Below, in pieces: positions 1 to 5,824 of a DNA stretch of 5,824 nt. Position 1 is the first letter of the stretch, and each line of letters opens with the position of its first letter. Position numbers and translations under genes: made by a program. The stretch is from Bacteroidota bacterium. GTDB lineage: Bacteria; Bacteroidota; Ignavibacteria; Ignavibacteriales; Melioribacteraceae. The notes beneath the pieces are model-generated. The model worked only from the letters and a program-made list of their open reading frames with translations. It did not search any database and was not told the DNA's origin. The stretch covers positions 1 through 5,824 of the forward strand of contig JAKAMS010000175.1 in NCBI GenBank assembly GCA_021812745.1. Direction: 5' to 3'.

Positions 1-1413
1 GCTGACGGAAACAAAATAGTAAAAAATTTAAAAGAGGCGTTAAAAAAATCCGGACTAAAAGACGGAATGACAATTTCCACCCATCATCACCTTCGTAATG
101 GCGATATTCTTACAAATATTTTATTCGATACAGTAAAAGAAATGGGAATCAAAAATATCCGCTGGTTTCCTACCGCTTCTTTTCCGTGTCATTCTCATTT
201 AATCAAATATCTGGAAGACGGAACGATTCATCATATCGAAGGCAGCATGAACGGACCGCTTGGAAAATTTACAAGCGAAGGAAAAATGAAAGGAGTTGGA
301 GTTCTTCGCTCACACGGCGGAAGATATCAATCAATTCAAGATGGTGAAGTTCATATTGATATCGCTGTTATTGCTTCTCCAACTGCCGATCCGTTTGGGA
401 ATGCAAATGGTGTAAACGGAAAATCTGCTTGCGGCGGACTTGGTTTTGCTCTAGCGGATTCCGAATATGCAGATAATGTAATTGTTGTTACAGATAATCT
501 AGTTCCTTTTCCATGTGTACCATGGCAGATTCAAGGCAACAATGTTGATTACGTTGTTCAGATTGATTCTCTCGGCGATCCTTCCAAAATTGTTAGCGGC
601 ACCACTGAGATTACAAAAAGTCCAGATAGATTATTGATCGCTGAATATGTCGCACAGTTTATGGAAGATGCCGGAATTATGAAAGATGGTTTTTCATTTC
701 AAGCGGGAGCAGGCGGAACGAATCTTGCATTCGCACTTTTCTTAAAAGAAAAAATGAAATCCAAAGGAATCAAAGCAAGATTTATCCGCGGCGGAAGTAC
801 AAAGTATCTGGTTGAGATGCTGGAAGAAGGATTAACAGATTATATTCTTGACGGACAAACATTTGATCTGGAAGGTGTCCGTTCAATGAGAGATAACTCC
901 AGACACGTAAACACTTCGCCTTTCACAAGTTACAACTACCACGGTAAAGGAAATTTCGCCTCTATTGTAGACGCGGCTGTACTTGGCGCAACGGAAGTTG
1001 ACGTAAATTTCAACGCAAATGTTGTCTCTCATTCAGACGGATATTTGCTCCACGGAATAGGCGGCTGGCAAAATTGTCTCTTCTCCAAATGTACAATACT
1101 AGCAATTCCATCATTCCGCGACCGTATTCCCGTGATACTTGATAAAGTAACAACATTATGCGGACCGGGAGAGTTAATTGATGTGATAATAACTGAACGT
1201 GGGATTGCCATTAATCCTAATCGGAAAGATTTGCTGAACTCCGTAAAAAAATCATCACTTCCAATACGTCCGATAAAAGAGATTCAAAAAGAAGTTTATG
1301 AAATTTGCGGCGGCGCACCGGAAAAGCCAAAATTAAATAAGGATAAAATTGTTGCGGTTGTAAAGTGGGTTGATGGAACTGTTCTGGATTCGATTTATAG
1401 AATAGAGAACTAA
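1..1413 (+). CDS. citF: Citrate lyase alpha subunit (citrate:acetyl-ACP transferase), 5' partial
   Basis: CitF is the transferase subunit of citrate lyase. It swaps the acetyl group on the acyl-carrier subunit for citrate, making citryl-ACP, which CitE then cleaves to oxaloacetate; it acts in the cytoplasm. The reading frame is open from base 1. The 22 codons before the first in-window ATG (67) encode a sequence ending SGLKDG that continues into MTIS, a typical CitF segment, so the ATG at 67 is internal and several dozen N-terminal residues lie outside the window. Counting from that ATG, family-like stretches are a SHGGR motif near residue 83, DPFGNANG...GKSACGGLG around 108-127, GAGGTNLA at 214-221, and EVDVNFNANV...SDG around 310-325. 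The C-terminus is full length and ends in VVKWVDGTVLDSIYRIEN. It is the last gene of its unit: no citX or citG follows, and its TAA overlaps the stop of the convergent gene. Confidence 0.95.
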   Translation, partial: ADGNKIVKNLKEALKKSGLKDGMTISTHHHLRNGDILTNILFDTVKEMGIKNIRWFPTASFPCHSHLIKYLEDGTIHHIEGSMNGPLGKFTSEGKMKGVGVLRSHGGRYQSIQDGEVHIDIAVIASPTADPFGNANGVNGKSACGGLGFALADSEYADNVIVVTDNLVPFPCVPWQIQGNNVDYVVQIDSLGDPSKIVSGTTEITKSPDRLLIAEYVAQFMEDAGIMKDGFSFQAGAGGTNLAFALFLKEKMKSKGIKARFIRGGSTKYLVEMLEEGLTDYILDGQTFDLEGVRSMRDNSRHVNTSPFTSYNYHGKGNFASIVDAAVLGATEVDVNFNANVVSHSDGYLLHGIGGWQNCLFSKCTILAIPSFRDRIPVILDKVTTLCGPGELIDVIITERGIAINPNRKDLLNSVKKSSLPIRPIKEIQKEVYEICGGAPEKPKLNKDKIVAVVKWVDGTVLDSIYRIEN

Positions 1414-2612
1414 AAATTATTTTTTTTGAGTTTTACTAATCCTCCGCCCATTGTTGTTATCCACACATCGCCATTTTTATCTATAGCAGACGAAGTACAA
1501 TGTTTAACGTAAAGCCCATACTCAAAAGTATTGAACCACTTGATCTGTTTTGTTTCGTTGTAAATCACCAATCCTTCTTTTGATGCAATCCAAATATTAT
1601 TATAACTGTCAACATTAAATGAAACTACTTCAAGAGGAAATTGTAATGGTAAATTAATTTTTTCCCAATTAGAACCGCCAAATTTTGTTAAAGCGCTCAT
1701 TGTCCCGGCTTTAGGATTTCCTAAATGAAATGCCCAGAGGTTTCCTTTATTATCAGAAGTTAAAGCAGGGATATAGTTAGAAATTGTCGGGTCTAAATTC
1801 ATTGCAAGACTAGTATAGGAAGTCCAGCTATTATTACTGAATTTGACAACACCAAAATTATTTGTACCAAGCCAAAGACTGCCGTTTTTATCTGACGCTA
1901 TACAATTAATCCAATTTTCAGGCATTCCGGAAGATGTATTAAAGAGTTGGAAAGTAGAATTATTATACTTCACTAATCCAGAAACAGTACCAATCCAAAT
2001 ATTCCCATATATGTCCTCCTCTAAAGCATTCACTGTATTAGAAGGTAATTTATTATCTAAGGTTTGCCAAGTCATGCCATCAAAAACCGATAGACCATTT
2101 GCGGTGGCTACCCACAAACGGTCTTTGCTATCTATTAACAAATCGAGAATCATTTTACTTTTTATAATTCCCGTGTTCTCAAAAGATGTCCAGTTCTGAC
2201 CGTCAAACTTCATCAAACCGTGATCAATTGAACCGATCCATTTGTTATTATATTTATCAATAACTACTTTGCTTAAAACATCGCTAAATATTTTTGTGTT
2301 TATGGTTCTGTAATCAACACCACGTGTAGTGTCATTTAAGTCCCGACTTACTTTAATGAACTGCCCGCCTCCAATTTTCATATTTACACTGTCATCTCTG
2401 CAACCGCTTCTTTTGAACTTAACTTCTAAATTACCGGGGTAAACTTTATTGATAACAGCAGGTGTAATTTTGCCTGTCGGCTGATCATTTAAATAAATAC
2501 TGGCACCGGACGGATTGCTCATAATAAATATTTTACCGTTATCTATATGAGTAGCCTCAACTATCCCTGTGAAAACTTCTTTATCACAACCTTGAATGAG
2601 AATAAATAACAA
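1410..2612 (-). CDS. PEGA/seven-bladed propeller lipoprotein, copy 2 (signal peptide frameshifted)
   Basis: Paralogue of the gene at 2856-4322. Read from TTG (2612), the protein begins MLFILIQGC, which is only the back half of a lipoprotein signal peptide with lipobox cysteine at residue 9. No in-frame ATG precedes it, because a TGA lies just upstream. The natural ATG (2643) is out of frame because of a nine-A run (see the site at 2627-2635). One PEGA domain follows (about 27-92), then a beta-propeller (about 107-400) with seven blade motifs: KWIGS, LWVAT, IWIGT, LWLGT, LWAFH, IWIAS and VWITT. These resemble the Reg_prop repeats found in sensor regions of hybrid two-component kinases, but no kinase is attached. 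It would be membrane-anchored in the envelope. Compared with copy 1 it lacks about 74-75 codons, one PEGA domain. Its TAG stop overlaps that of citF. The 2612 start is a fallback; the true state (pseudogene, phase-variable, slippage or sequencing error) is open. Ligand unknown. Confidence 0.8.
   Translation of the reverse strand: MLFILIQGCDKEVFTGIVEATHIDNGKIFIMSNPSGASIYLNDQPTGKITPAVINKVYPGNLEVKFKRSGCRDDSVNMKIGGGQFIKVSRDLNDTTRGVDYRTINTKIFSDVLSKVVIDKYNNKWIGSIDHGLMKFDGQNWTSFENTGIIKSKMILDLLIDSKDRLWVATANGLSVFDGMTWQTLDNKLPSNTVNALEEDIYGNIWIGTVSGLVKYNNSTFQLFNTSSGMPENWINCIASDKNGSLWLGTNNFGVVKFSNNSWTSYTSLAMNLDPTISNYIPALTSDNKGNLWAFHLGNPKAGTMSALTKFGGSNWEKINLPLQFPLEVVSFNVDSYNNIWIASKEGLVIYNETKQIKWFNTFEYGLYVKHCTSSAIDKNGDVWITTMGGGLVKLKKNNF
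2566..2606 (-). repeat. 41-bp perfect direct repeat, copy 2 side
   Basis: Identical base for base to 4237-4277, 1671 bp away. It codes for the end of the signal peptide, the lipobox cysteine and the first residues of the mature protein (LFILIQGCDKEVFTG, with the edge codons shared). It is the most conserved part of the tandem duplication and a possible substrate for homologous recombination or gene conversion. Confidence 0.9.
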
Positions 2613-2643
2613 AAATATTATAAATATTTTTTTTTGATTTCAT
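2613..2643 (-). pseudogene. Out-of-frame start and n-region of the copy 2 signal peptide
   Basis: On the minus strand, ATG at 2643 followed by AAATC and a run of A matches the start of copy 1 (ATG at 4313), which reads MKSKKILIIFSFFILIQGC. In copy 2 as given, this ATG reads MKSKKNIYNIF... and stops after 19 codons. Removing one A restores MKSKKIFIIFLLFILIQGC, a complete lipoprotein signal peptide in frame with the downstream gene. This segment is therefore the authentic 5' end of copy 2, separated by a 1-bp homopolymer change. An upstream ATG (2652), nine bases before, is also conserved in copy 1. Confidence 0.8.
2627..2635 (-). repeat. Nine-A homopolymer in the copy 2 signal-peptide codons
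   Basis: Nine consecutive T on the + strand (A9 in the coding strand) align with eight at 4298-4305 in copy 1. The one-base difference is the whole cause of the frameshift in copy 2. Homopolymers of this length near a start are known sites of slipped-strand mutation and RNA polymerase slippage, and also of sequencing error; the sequence alone does not tell which applies. Confidence 0.9.
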
Positions 2644-2653
2644 TATTAACATA

Positions 2654-2833
2654 TCAAAAGCTCAAAGCTGGTGTAAATCTAAAAAATCCGATATAATCAT
2701 GAGAAAATCTAATCACATAAAAATTTTGGACATAAATTCCAAATACTTCAAATTTACCTTGAATAATAGAATAATCAGCTTCAGCAAGTTTGACTGAATA
2801 TGAACCACTTATATGTATAGTTGCAATGGAATG
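2654..2833 (-). pseudogene. Remnant of a second DUF4249 gene (C-terminal 59 codons)
   Basis: This lies in the 243-bp gap between the two propeller genes. Read on the minus strand it is an open frame ending ...FGIYVQNFYVIRFS...PALSF and a TGA (2656-2654). Aligned by eye with the last 59 residues of the intact DUF4249 gene (4503-4327) it shares 37 of 59 residues and about 129 of 177 bases, without gaps. There is no ATG or plausible start, and the frame differs from that of the upstream gene, so readthrough would not translate it. The spacing from its stop to the next gene's ATG pair matches the intact copy. It marks the tandem duplication: either the breakpoint fell inside DUF4249, or a full second copy has since been deleted. 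Confidence 0.85.
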
Positions 2834-2855
2834 ACAGTTTTCTTTGATTGGGTTT

Positions 2856-4322
2856 TTAGAAATTTCCTTTCTTTAATTTTTCTAAACCACCTCCATAGGT
2901 TGCTACCCATAGATCCCCTGATTTATCAATTTGAACACTTTTAATATGGTTCGAAAGAATTCCGGCATTATTCGAATTGAAAACTAATAATGCATTTCCG
3001 GTTTTGTATTTTCCAAGACCATTATCAGTACAAAACCATTTGAAATTATCTTGATCAACTTCTATTGATTCAATCTTGTCATTTGGTATTCCTATTAATT
3101 CTACTATGCTCCATCTGACCCCATCAAATTTTGTGATTCCGCCAAGATAGCCTAACTTATCATGAGGCAAATGACCAACCCATATGGCTCCATCTTTATC
3201 AACAGCAATAGTTTTTATTATGTCACCTATTTTTTTCCCTAGCTGCATATTAGACATATTCCAGCGCGCCCACTTACTACCGTCGAATATAGTGATCCCA
3301 GAGGAGAATTGACCAATCCAAATTTTTCCATCATTCGAGATTGATAACGCTGTTACGAAATTTTCTGTTATTCCGGAGTTATTCGTACTGAAAGTTTGCC
3401 AGTTCACTCCATCAAACTTTACTAATCCAGATTGAGTACCTATCCAGACATTTCCTAACACATCAAACGCAAATGAAGTTACATTGGGATCAGGGATGTG
3501 ACTGCTCAAATCAGTTAATTCATTACCAGTTAAAAGATATAAACCATTTGTAGTCCCAATCCATAATTTATTTTGTAAATCCACTCCTAATGTGTTAATT
3601 ATATTAGTTTTTAATTGAGAGTTATCCTGATTATAAATCTTCCATTTTTTATTGTCGAATCTGACCAATCCATCAGCAGTTCCAAACCATTTAACATCTT
3701 GCTGGTCTACAGTCACGTCATACACAAAATTATTCGGCATAGGTGAATTATGAACGGTATAATTAACCCACTTCGAAGTGTCTTCAAGAGTCATCGTGAC
3801 TTCAGAGGCTTCACCGCCATGAAGTGCAACAGTTGCACTATCGCTTCGGTACTGAGGGAAAGAAAATTTTACTTCATAATATTCTGGTAATAATCCTGTT
3901 ATTGTATACGGAGTTCTGTGATTGATATCAGAATCATTTAAATAAATTTTTGCATTATTAGGTAGAGAGTTACAAACTATTTTTCCTAGCTGGCCAGGAT
4001 TGTTAGTATAATCAATAAAGACGCTAGTGATTTGCCCGTCAACAGCACTCACATTAATTAATGTATCTTTATATAGACCTACTCTTAATTTTATATCCTG
4101 AGCACCAGTCTTAAGCCATATCAAAGTATCTGGAGTAATCTGCCCGGTGTTACGACCACTTAAATAAATTTTAGCTCCTGAAGGATTGCTCGTAATAAAA
4201 ATTTTACCGTTCTCTACTTTAGCGGACTCAACTATTCCTGTGAAAACTTCTTTATCACAACCTTGAATGAGAATAAAGAATGAAAAAATTATTAATATTT
4301 TTTTTGATTTCATTATTGACAT
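2856..4322 (-). CDS. Lipoprotein with two PEGA domains and a seven-bladed propeller, copy 1
   Basis: Predicted envelope lipoprotein of 488 residues. The N-terminus MSIMKSKKILIIFSFFILIQGC is a lipoprotein signal with cysteine 22, followed by acidic DKE, a pattern compatible with surface export in Bacteroidota (inference). Two tandem PEGA domains (about 40-104 and 114-180) carry the SNPSGAKIYL and SLPNNAKIYL strand motifs and TP turns; PEGA domains are usually small beta-sandwiches in surface proteins. Residues about 195-488 form a propeller with seven blade motifs: KWFGT, LWIGT, VWIGT, IWIGQ, IWVGH, KWFCT and LWVAT. Blade five carries a longer loop. Such Reg_prop repeats are best known as sensor domains of hybrid histidine kinases, but this protein has no kinase or transmembrane segment. 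The ATG at 4322 comes 1 bp after the DUF4249 stop; ATG 4313 (MKSKK) is an equally likely start. No strong ribosome binding site is visible. The partner or ligand is unknown. Confidence 0.9.
   Translation of the reverse strand: MSIMKSKKILIIFSFFILIQGCDKEVFTGIVESAKVENGKIFITSNPSGAKIYLSGRNTGQITPDTLIWLKTGAQDIKLRVGLYKDTLINVSAVDGQITSVFIDYTNNPGQLGKIVCNSLPNNAKIYLNDSDINHRTPYTITGLLPEYYEVKFSFPQYRSDSATVALHGGEASEVTMTLEDTSKWVNYTVHNSPMPNNFVYDVTVDQQDVKWFGTADGLVRFDNKKWKIYNQDNSQLKTNIINTLGVDLQNKLWIGTTNGLYLLTGNELTDLSSHIPDPNVTSFAFDVLGNVWIGTQSGLVKFDGVNWQTFSTNNSGITENFVTALSISNDGKIWIGQFSSGITIFDGSKWARWNMSNMQLGKKIGDIIKTIAVDKDGAIWVGHLPHDKLGYLGGITKFDGVRWSIVELIGIPNDKIESIEVDQDNFKWFCTDNGLGKYKTGNALLVFNSNNAGILSNHIKSVQIDKSGDLWVATYGGGLEKLKKGNF
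4237..4277 (-). repeat. 41-bp perfect direct repeat, copy 1 side
   Basis: Partner of 2566-2606 in the same orientation. Recombination between the two would delete the 1671 bp between them, fusing the intact start of copy 1 to the PEGA/propeller body of copy 2 and giving an in-frame single lipoprotein gene. Confidence 0.9.
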
Positions 4323-4323
4323 A

Positions 4324-5292
4324 TTAAAAACTCAACGCCGGTTCAAATCCATATGATCTGATATAATCCTTAGAAAATCTGATCACATAAAAGTTACGAA
4401 CGTAAATCCCAAATACTCCAAATCCACCTTGGATATTAGAATAGTCTGTTTCATCAAGTTTAGTAGAATATATATCGCCAGACCTTGCAGTTGCATTGTA
4501 ATACATGCTTAAATTATCATCCAACGATAGTAATTCAATACCACAAACTAATATTTGAATTTGGCTTTTGTCTTCAACTTCTTCGGAAAGTAATTTCATA
4601 GCGGTATTAACCGTCTGCAAATCAACTGAATAAGATAATGTGCTGAATGGTTTAGAATAAACGGGTTCCATTTTCCCATCAATATTAACATATGATAAAG
4701 GTATTGTGTATATATAGCGAGTTTGCCTGTTGTTATTCTTGTAATAATAAATGCCTAGTCTTGCAACGAACACCGGATCTTTTCGATTTGTATTCCAAAC
4801 AAATCTGACAAAATTCTGACCCGGAGTTGGGATTAATGTGTCCGTCTTTATACCGCTGAAAGTAACAGACGAAGGTACTGCTGCAGAAGATGATAAGCGT
4901 TTCCCGTTAGGCAATAATGCTTCGATTTCTACTTTTGTATTTGTTTTTGGTTTAAAATTACTTGTATAATAAACTGAGTAAGGAGTTTTATAATTATCTC
5001 CAGCCGGTCGAATGAGGGTGGAATCTTTTAAGATGACAACATCATCATTTCCATTCCAAATTCTGATTACTGCATTCTTAATTGTCGGGTCATTTGTATT
5101 AGAATAAGGATTGAAATCTGGAGTAACATAATTTTTGGTTAGATATGAAACTTGAAAATTGGTATCGGCTCTTATAACACAATTTAAAACGTACTTCTCT
5201 TTAAACTCACCATATGGATTTAGACTATCTTCACAAGAATAGACTAGGATTAACGATACAACAGATAATAAAATAAAGAAACGTTCTTTCAT
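4324..5292 (-). CDS. DUF4249 family lipoprotein
   Basis: Predicted outer-membrane lipoprotein of 322 residues from the DUF4249 family, whose members are typically encoded next to TonB-dependent receptors in Bacteroidota. Their biochemical role is not established; a receptor-associated, SusD-like accessory function is inference. The signal peptide MKERFFILLSVVSLILVYSC places the lipid cysteine at residue 20, followed by ED. The family pattern is seen in the early EKYVLNCVIRADTNFQVSYLTKNY region (about 33-56), the middle beta-rich IRIWNGNDDVVIL and LPNGKRLSSSAAVPSS segments, and the terminal NIQGGFGVFGIYVRNFYVIRF stretch. The ATG overlaps the stop of the upstream receptor (ATGA), which settles the start and suggests translational coupling; the next gene begins 1 bp after the stop. 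Length is within the usual range for the family. Its last 59 codons recur as a fragment at 2654-2833. Confidence 0.85.
   Translation of the reverse strand: MKERFFILLSVVSLILVYSCEDSLNPYGEFKEKYVLNCVIRADTNFQVSYLTKNYVTPDFNPYSNTNDPTIKNAVIRIWNGNDDVVILKDSTLIRPAGDNYKTPYSVYYTSNFKPKTNTKVEIEALLPNGKRLSSSAAVPSSVTFSGIKTDTLIPTPGQNFVRFVWNTNRKDPVFVARLGIYYYKNNNRQTRYIYTIPLSYVNIDGKMEPVYSKPFSTLSYSVDLQTVNTAMKLLSEEVEDKSQIQILVCGIELLSLDDNLSMYYNATARSGDIYSTKLDETDYSNIQGGFGVFGIYVRNFYVIRFSKDYIRSYGFEPALSF
5289..5292 (-). promoter_or_regulatory. ATGA stop/start overlap (receptor to DUF4249)
   Basis: The receptor stop TGA (5291-5289) and the DUF4249 start ATG (5292-5290) share two bases. No strong Shine-Dalgarno site precedes the ATG. 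This layout is typical of translational coupling and implies that the two proteins are made together from one mRNA. Confidence 0.8.
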
Positions 5293-5824
5293 AATTCCAC
5301 ACTAATTGTTGCAGTTGGAAGAAATGGAAGCATATCCACCCTTTCACCTGTGTCTCTCTTGAAATAAAAAATATTGTGTCGATTGTAAACATTTATCACA
5401 CTTATATCCATATGAAAAGAGAAGGGTTCTATTTTGAATTTCTTTGAAATTGTAAAATCGAGACGGTGATAATCCGGCAATCTTCCTAGGTTCTGAATCA
5501 AAAGGATAGAATATGGATTTCGGGGATCAAATCGATCCCATTGTGAAAAGATATTATTAAAATAATATTTATCGTAATAACCCAATAGTTGAGTAAAAGG
5601 TAATCCAGAATTATATGACCAAACTGTGCTGGCAGACCATCCTTTCCCAATGTTCAGATCTAAGGATAGATTTACTGTATGCCTAATATCATATCTTGGG
5701 TAATATCGTAATCCATTCACCTCTTTGTATGCATGAGCATAAGTATAAGATGCTGTAAAATTGAAAGGATCAGGACTAATCTTTGTTGATACTTCAATAC
5801 CATAAGATTCTCCCTTGCCAGAGA
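5289..5824 (-). CDS. TonB-dependent outer-membrane receptor, C-terminal part (5' partial)
   Basis: This is the end of a beta-barrel receptor that would take up a substrate across the outer membrane using TonB energy. The frame is open to the edge of the window; the GTG at 5720 is an internal valine, not a start. About 177 C-terminal residues are present, starting SGKGESYGIEVSTK. Alternating barrel strands are clear: FNFTASYTYAHAY, YDIRHTVNLSLDLNI, GWSASTVWSYNSGLPFT, DYHRLDFTISKKF, FSFHMDISVINVYNRHN and the closing strand TATISVEL. The NVYNRHNIFYF motif and final barrel strand are typical of the carboxypeptidase-like/plug-bearing receptors paired with DUF4249 proteins. The plug and TonB box lie outside the window, so the substrate cannot be judged. 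The TGA stop overlaps the DUF4249 ATG by 4 bp. Confidence 0.88.
   Translation of the reverse strand, partial: SGKGESYGIEVSTKISPDPFNFTASYTYAHAYKEVNGLRYYPRYDIRHTVNLSLDLNIGKGWSASTVWSYNSGLPFTQLLGYYDKYYFNNIFSQWDRFDPRNPYSILLIQNLGRLPDYHRLDFTISKKFKIEPFSFHMDISVINVYNRHNIFYFKRDTGERVDMLPFLPTATISVEL

Noticed and set aside
67..69. ATG at 67 as the citF start
   Set aside because: The upstream frame is open to base 1 and encodes a typical CitF segment (SGLKDG), so this methionine is internal.
1029..1211. 60-codon open frame on the minus strand
   Set aside because: It lies antisense inside the well-conserved citF coding region and its product resembles no family; a shadow frame.
1414..1440. T-rich tract after citF as an intrinsic terminator
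   Set aside because: The T8 tract is not preceded by a GC-rich inverted repeat, and it is simply the complement of AAA/AAT codons at the end of the propeller gene.
1843..2199. 118-codon open frame on the + strand
   Set aside because: It is antisense to propeller blades of copy 2, and the real frame shows repeated W-x-G blade motifs; the opposite frame is open by codon bias only.
2856..4322. Propeller proteins as histidine kinases or response regulators
   Set aside because: The name of the repeat family suggests it, but both proteins end right after the seventh blade, with no transmembrane, kinase or receiver domain.
5718..5720. GTG as the start of a separate 143-residue protein
   Set aside because: The frame continues to the edge of the window with receptor barrel strands, so this is an internal valine of a partial receptor gene.

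Overview
The window looks like a stretch of a Bacteroidota/Chlorobiota-type genome, with Ignavibacteria-like lineages a good guess. This rests on family content: a TonB-dependent receptor next to a DUF4249 lipoprotein, PEGA plus 'two-component regulator propeller' lipoproteins, AT-rich DNA and the absence of clear Shine-Dalgarno sites. It is inference, since there is no rRNA or other marker gene.

Layout. Positions 1-1413 (+ strand) hold the 3' part of citF, the citrate lyase alpha subunit, whose true start lies left of the window. Everything else is on the minus strand and reads right to left as one tightly packed operon: the C-terminal end of a TonB-dependent outer-membrane receptor (5824-5289, start outside the window), a DUF4249 lipoprotein (5292-4324, ATGA overlap with the receptor), a lipoprotein with two PEGA domains and a seven-bladed propeller (4322-2856, 1 bp after DUF4249), a start-less remnant of a second DUF4249 3' end (2833-2654), and a second PEGA/propeller lipoprotein (2643/2612-1410). 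The last gene runs tail-to-tail into citF, and the two stop codons overlap.

The main result is a tandem duplication. A segment running from inside the DUF4249 tail through the propeller lipoprotein was copied, giving receptor - DUF4249 - propeller copy 1 - DUF4249 tail - propeller copy 2. The copies lie 1670-1671 bp apart and share a perfect 41-bp direct repeat over the lipobox region. Copy 2 has changed in two ways. It has lost about one PEGA domain (74-75 codons), apparently through a PEGA1/PEGA2 crossover. It also carries a nine-A run where copy 1 has eight, which puts the ATG and n-region of the signal peptide out of frame with the rest. Copy 2 is therefore a frameshifted gene, a phase-variable or slippage-dependent gene, or a sequencing artefact.

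How the genes may work together (inference): the receptor and DUF4249 protein would form an outer-membrane uptake or binding complex, with the propeller lipoproteins as envelope partners. The propeller family is best known as the sensor part of hybrid histidine kinases, but no kinase is fused here. citF belongs to an unrelated transcription unit. No RNA genes, CRISPR arrays, insertion sequences or convincing promoters or terminators were seen. The promoters of both transcription units lie outside the window.
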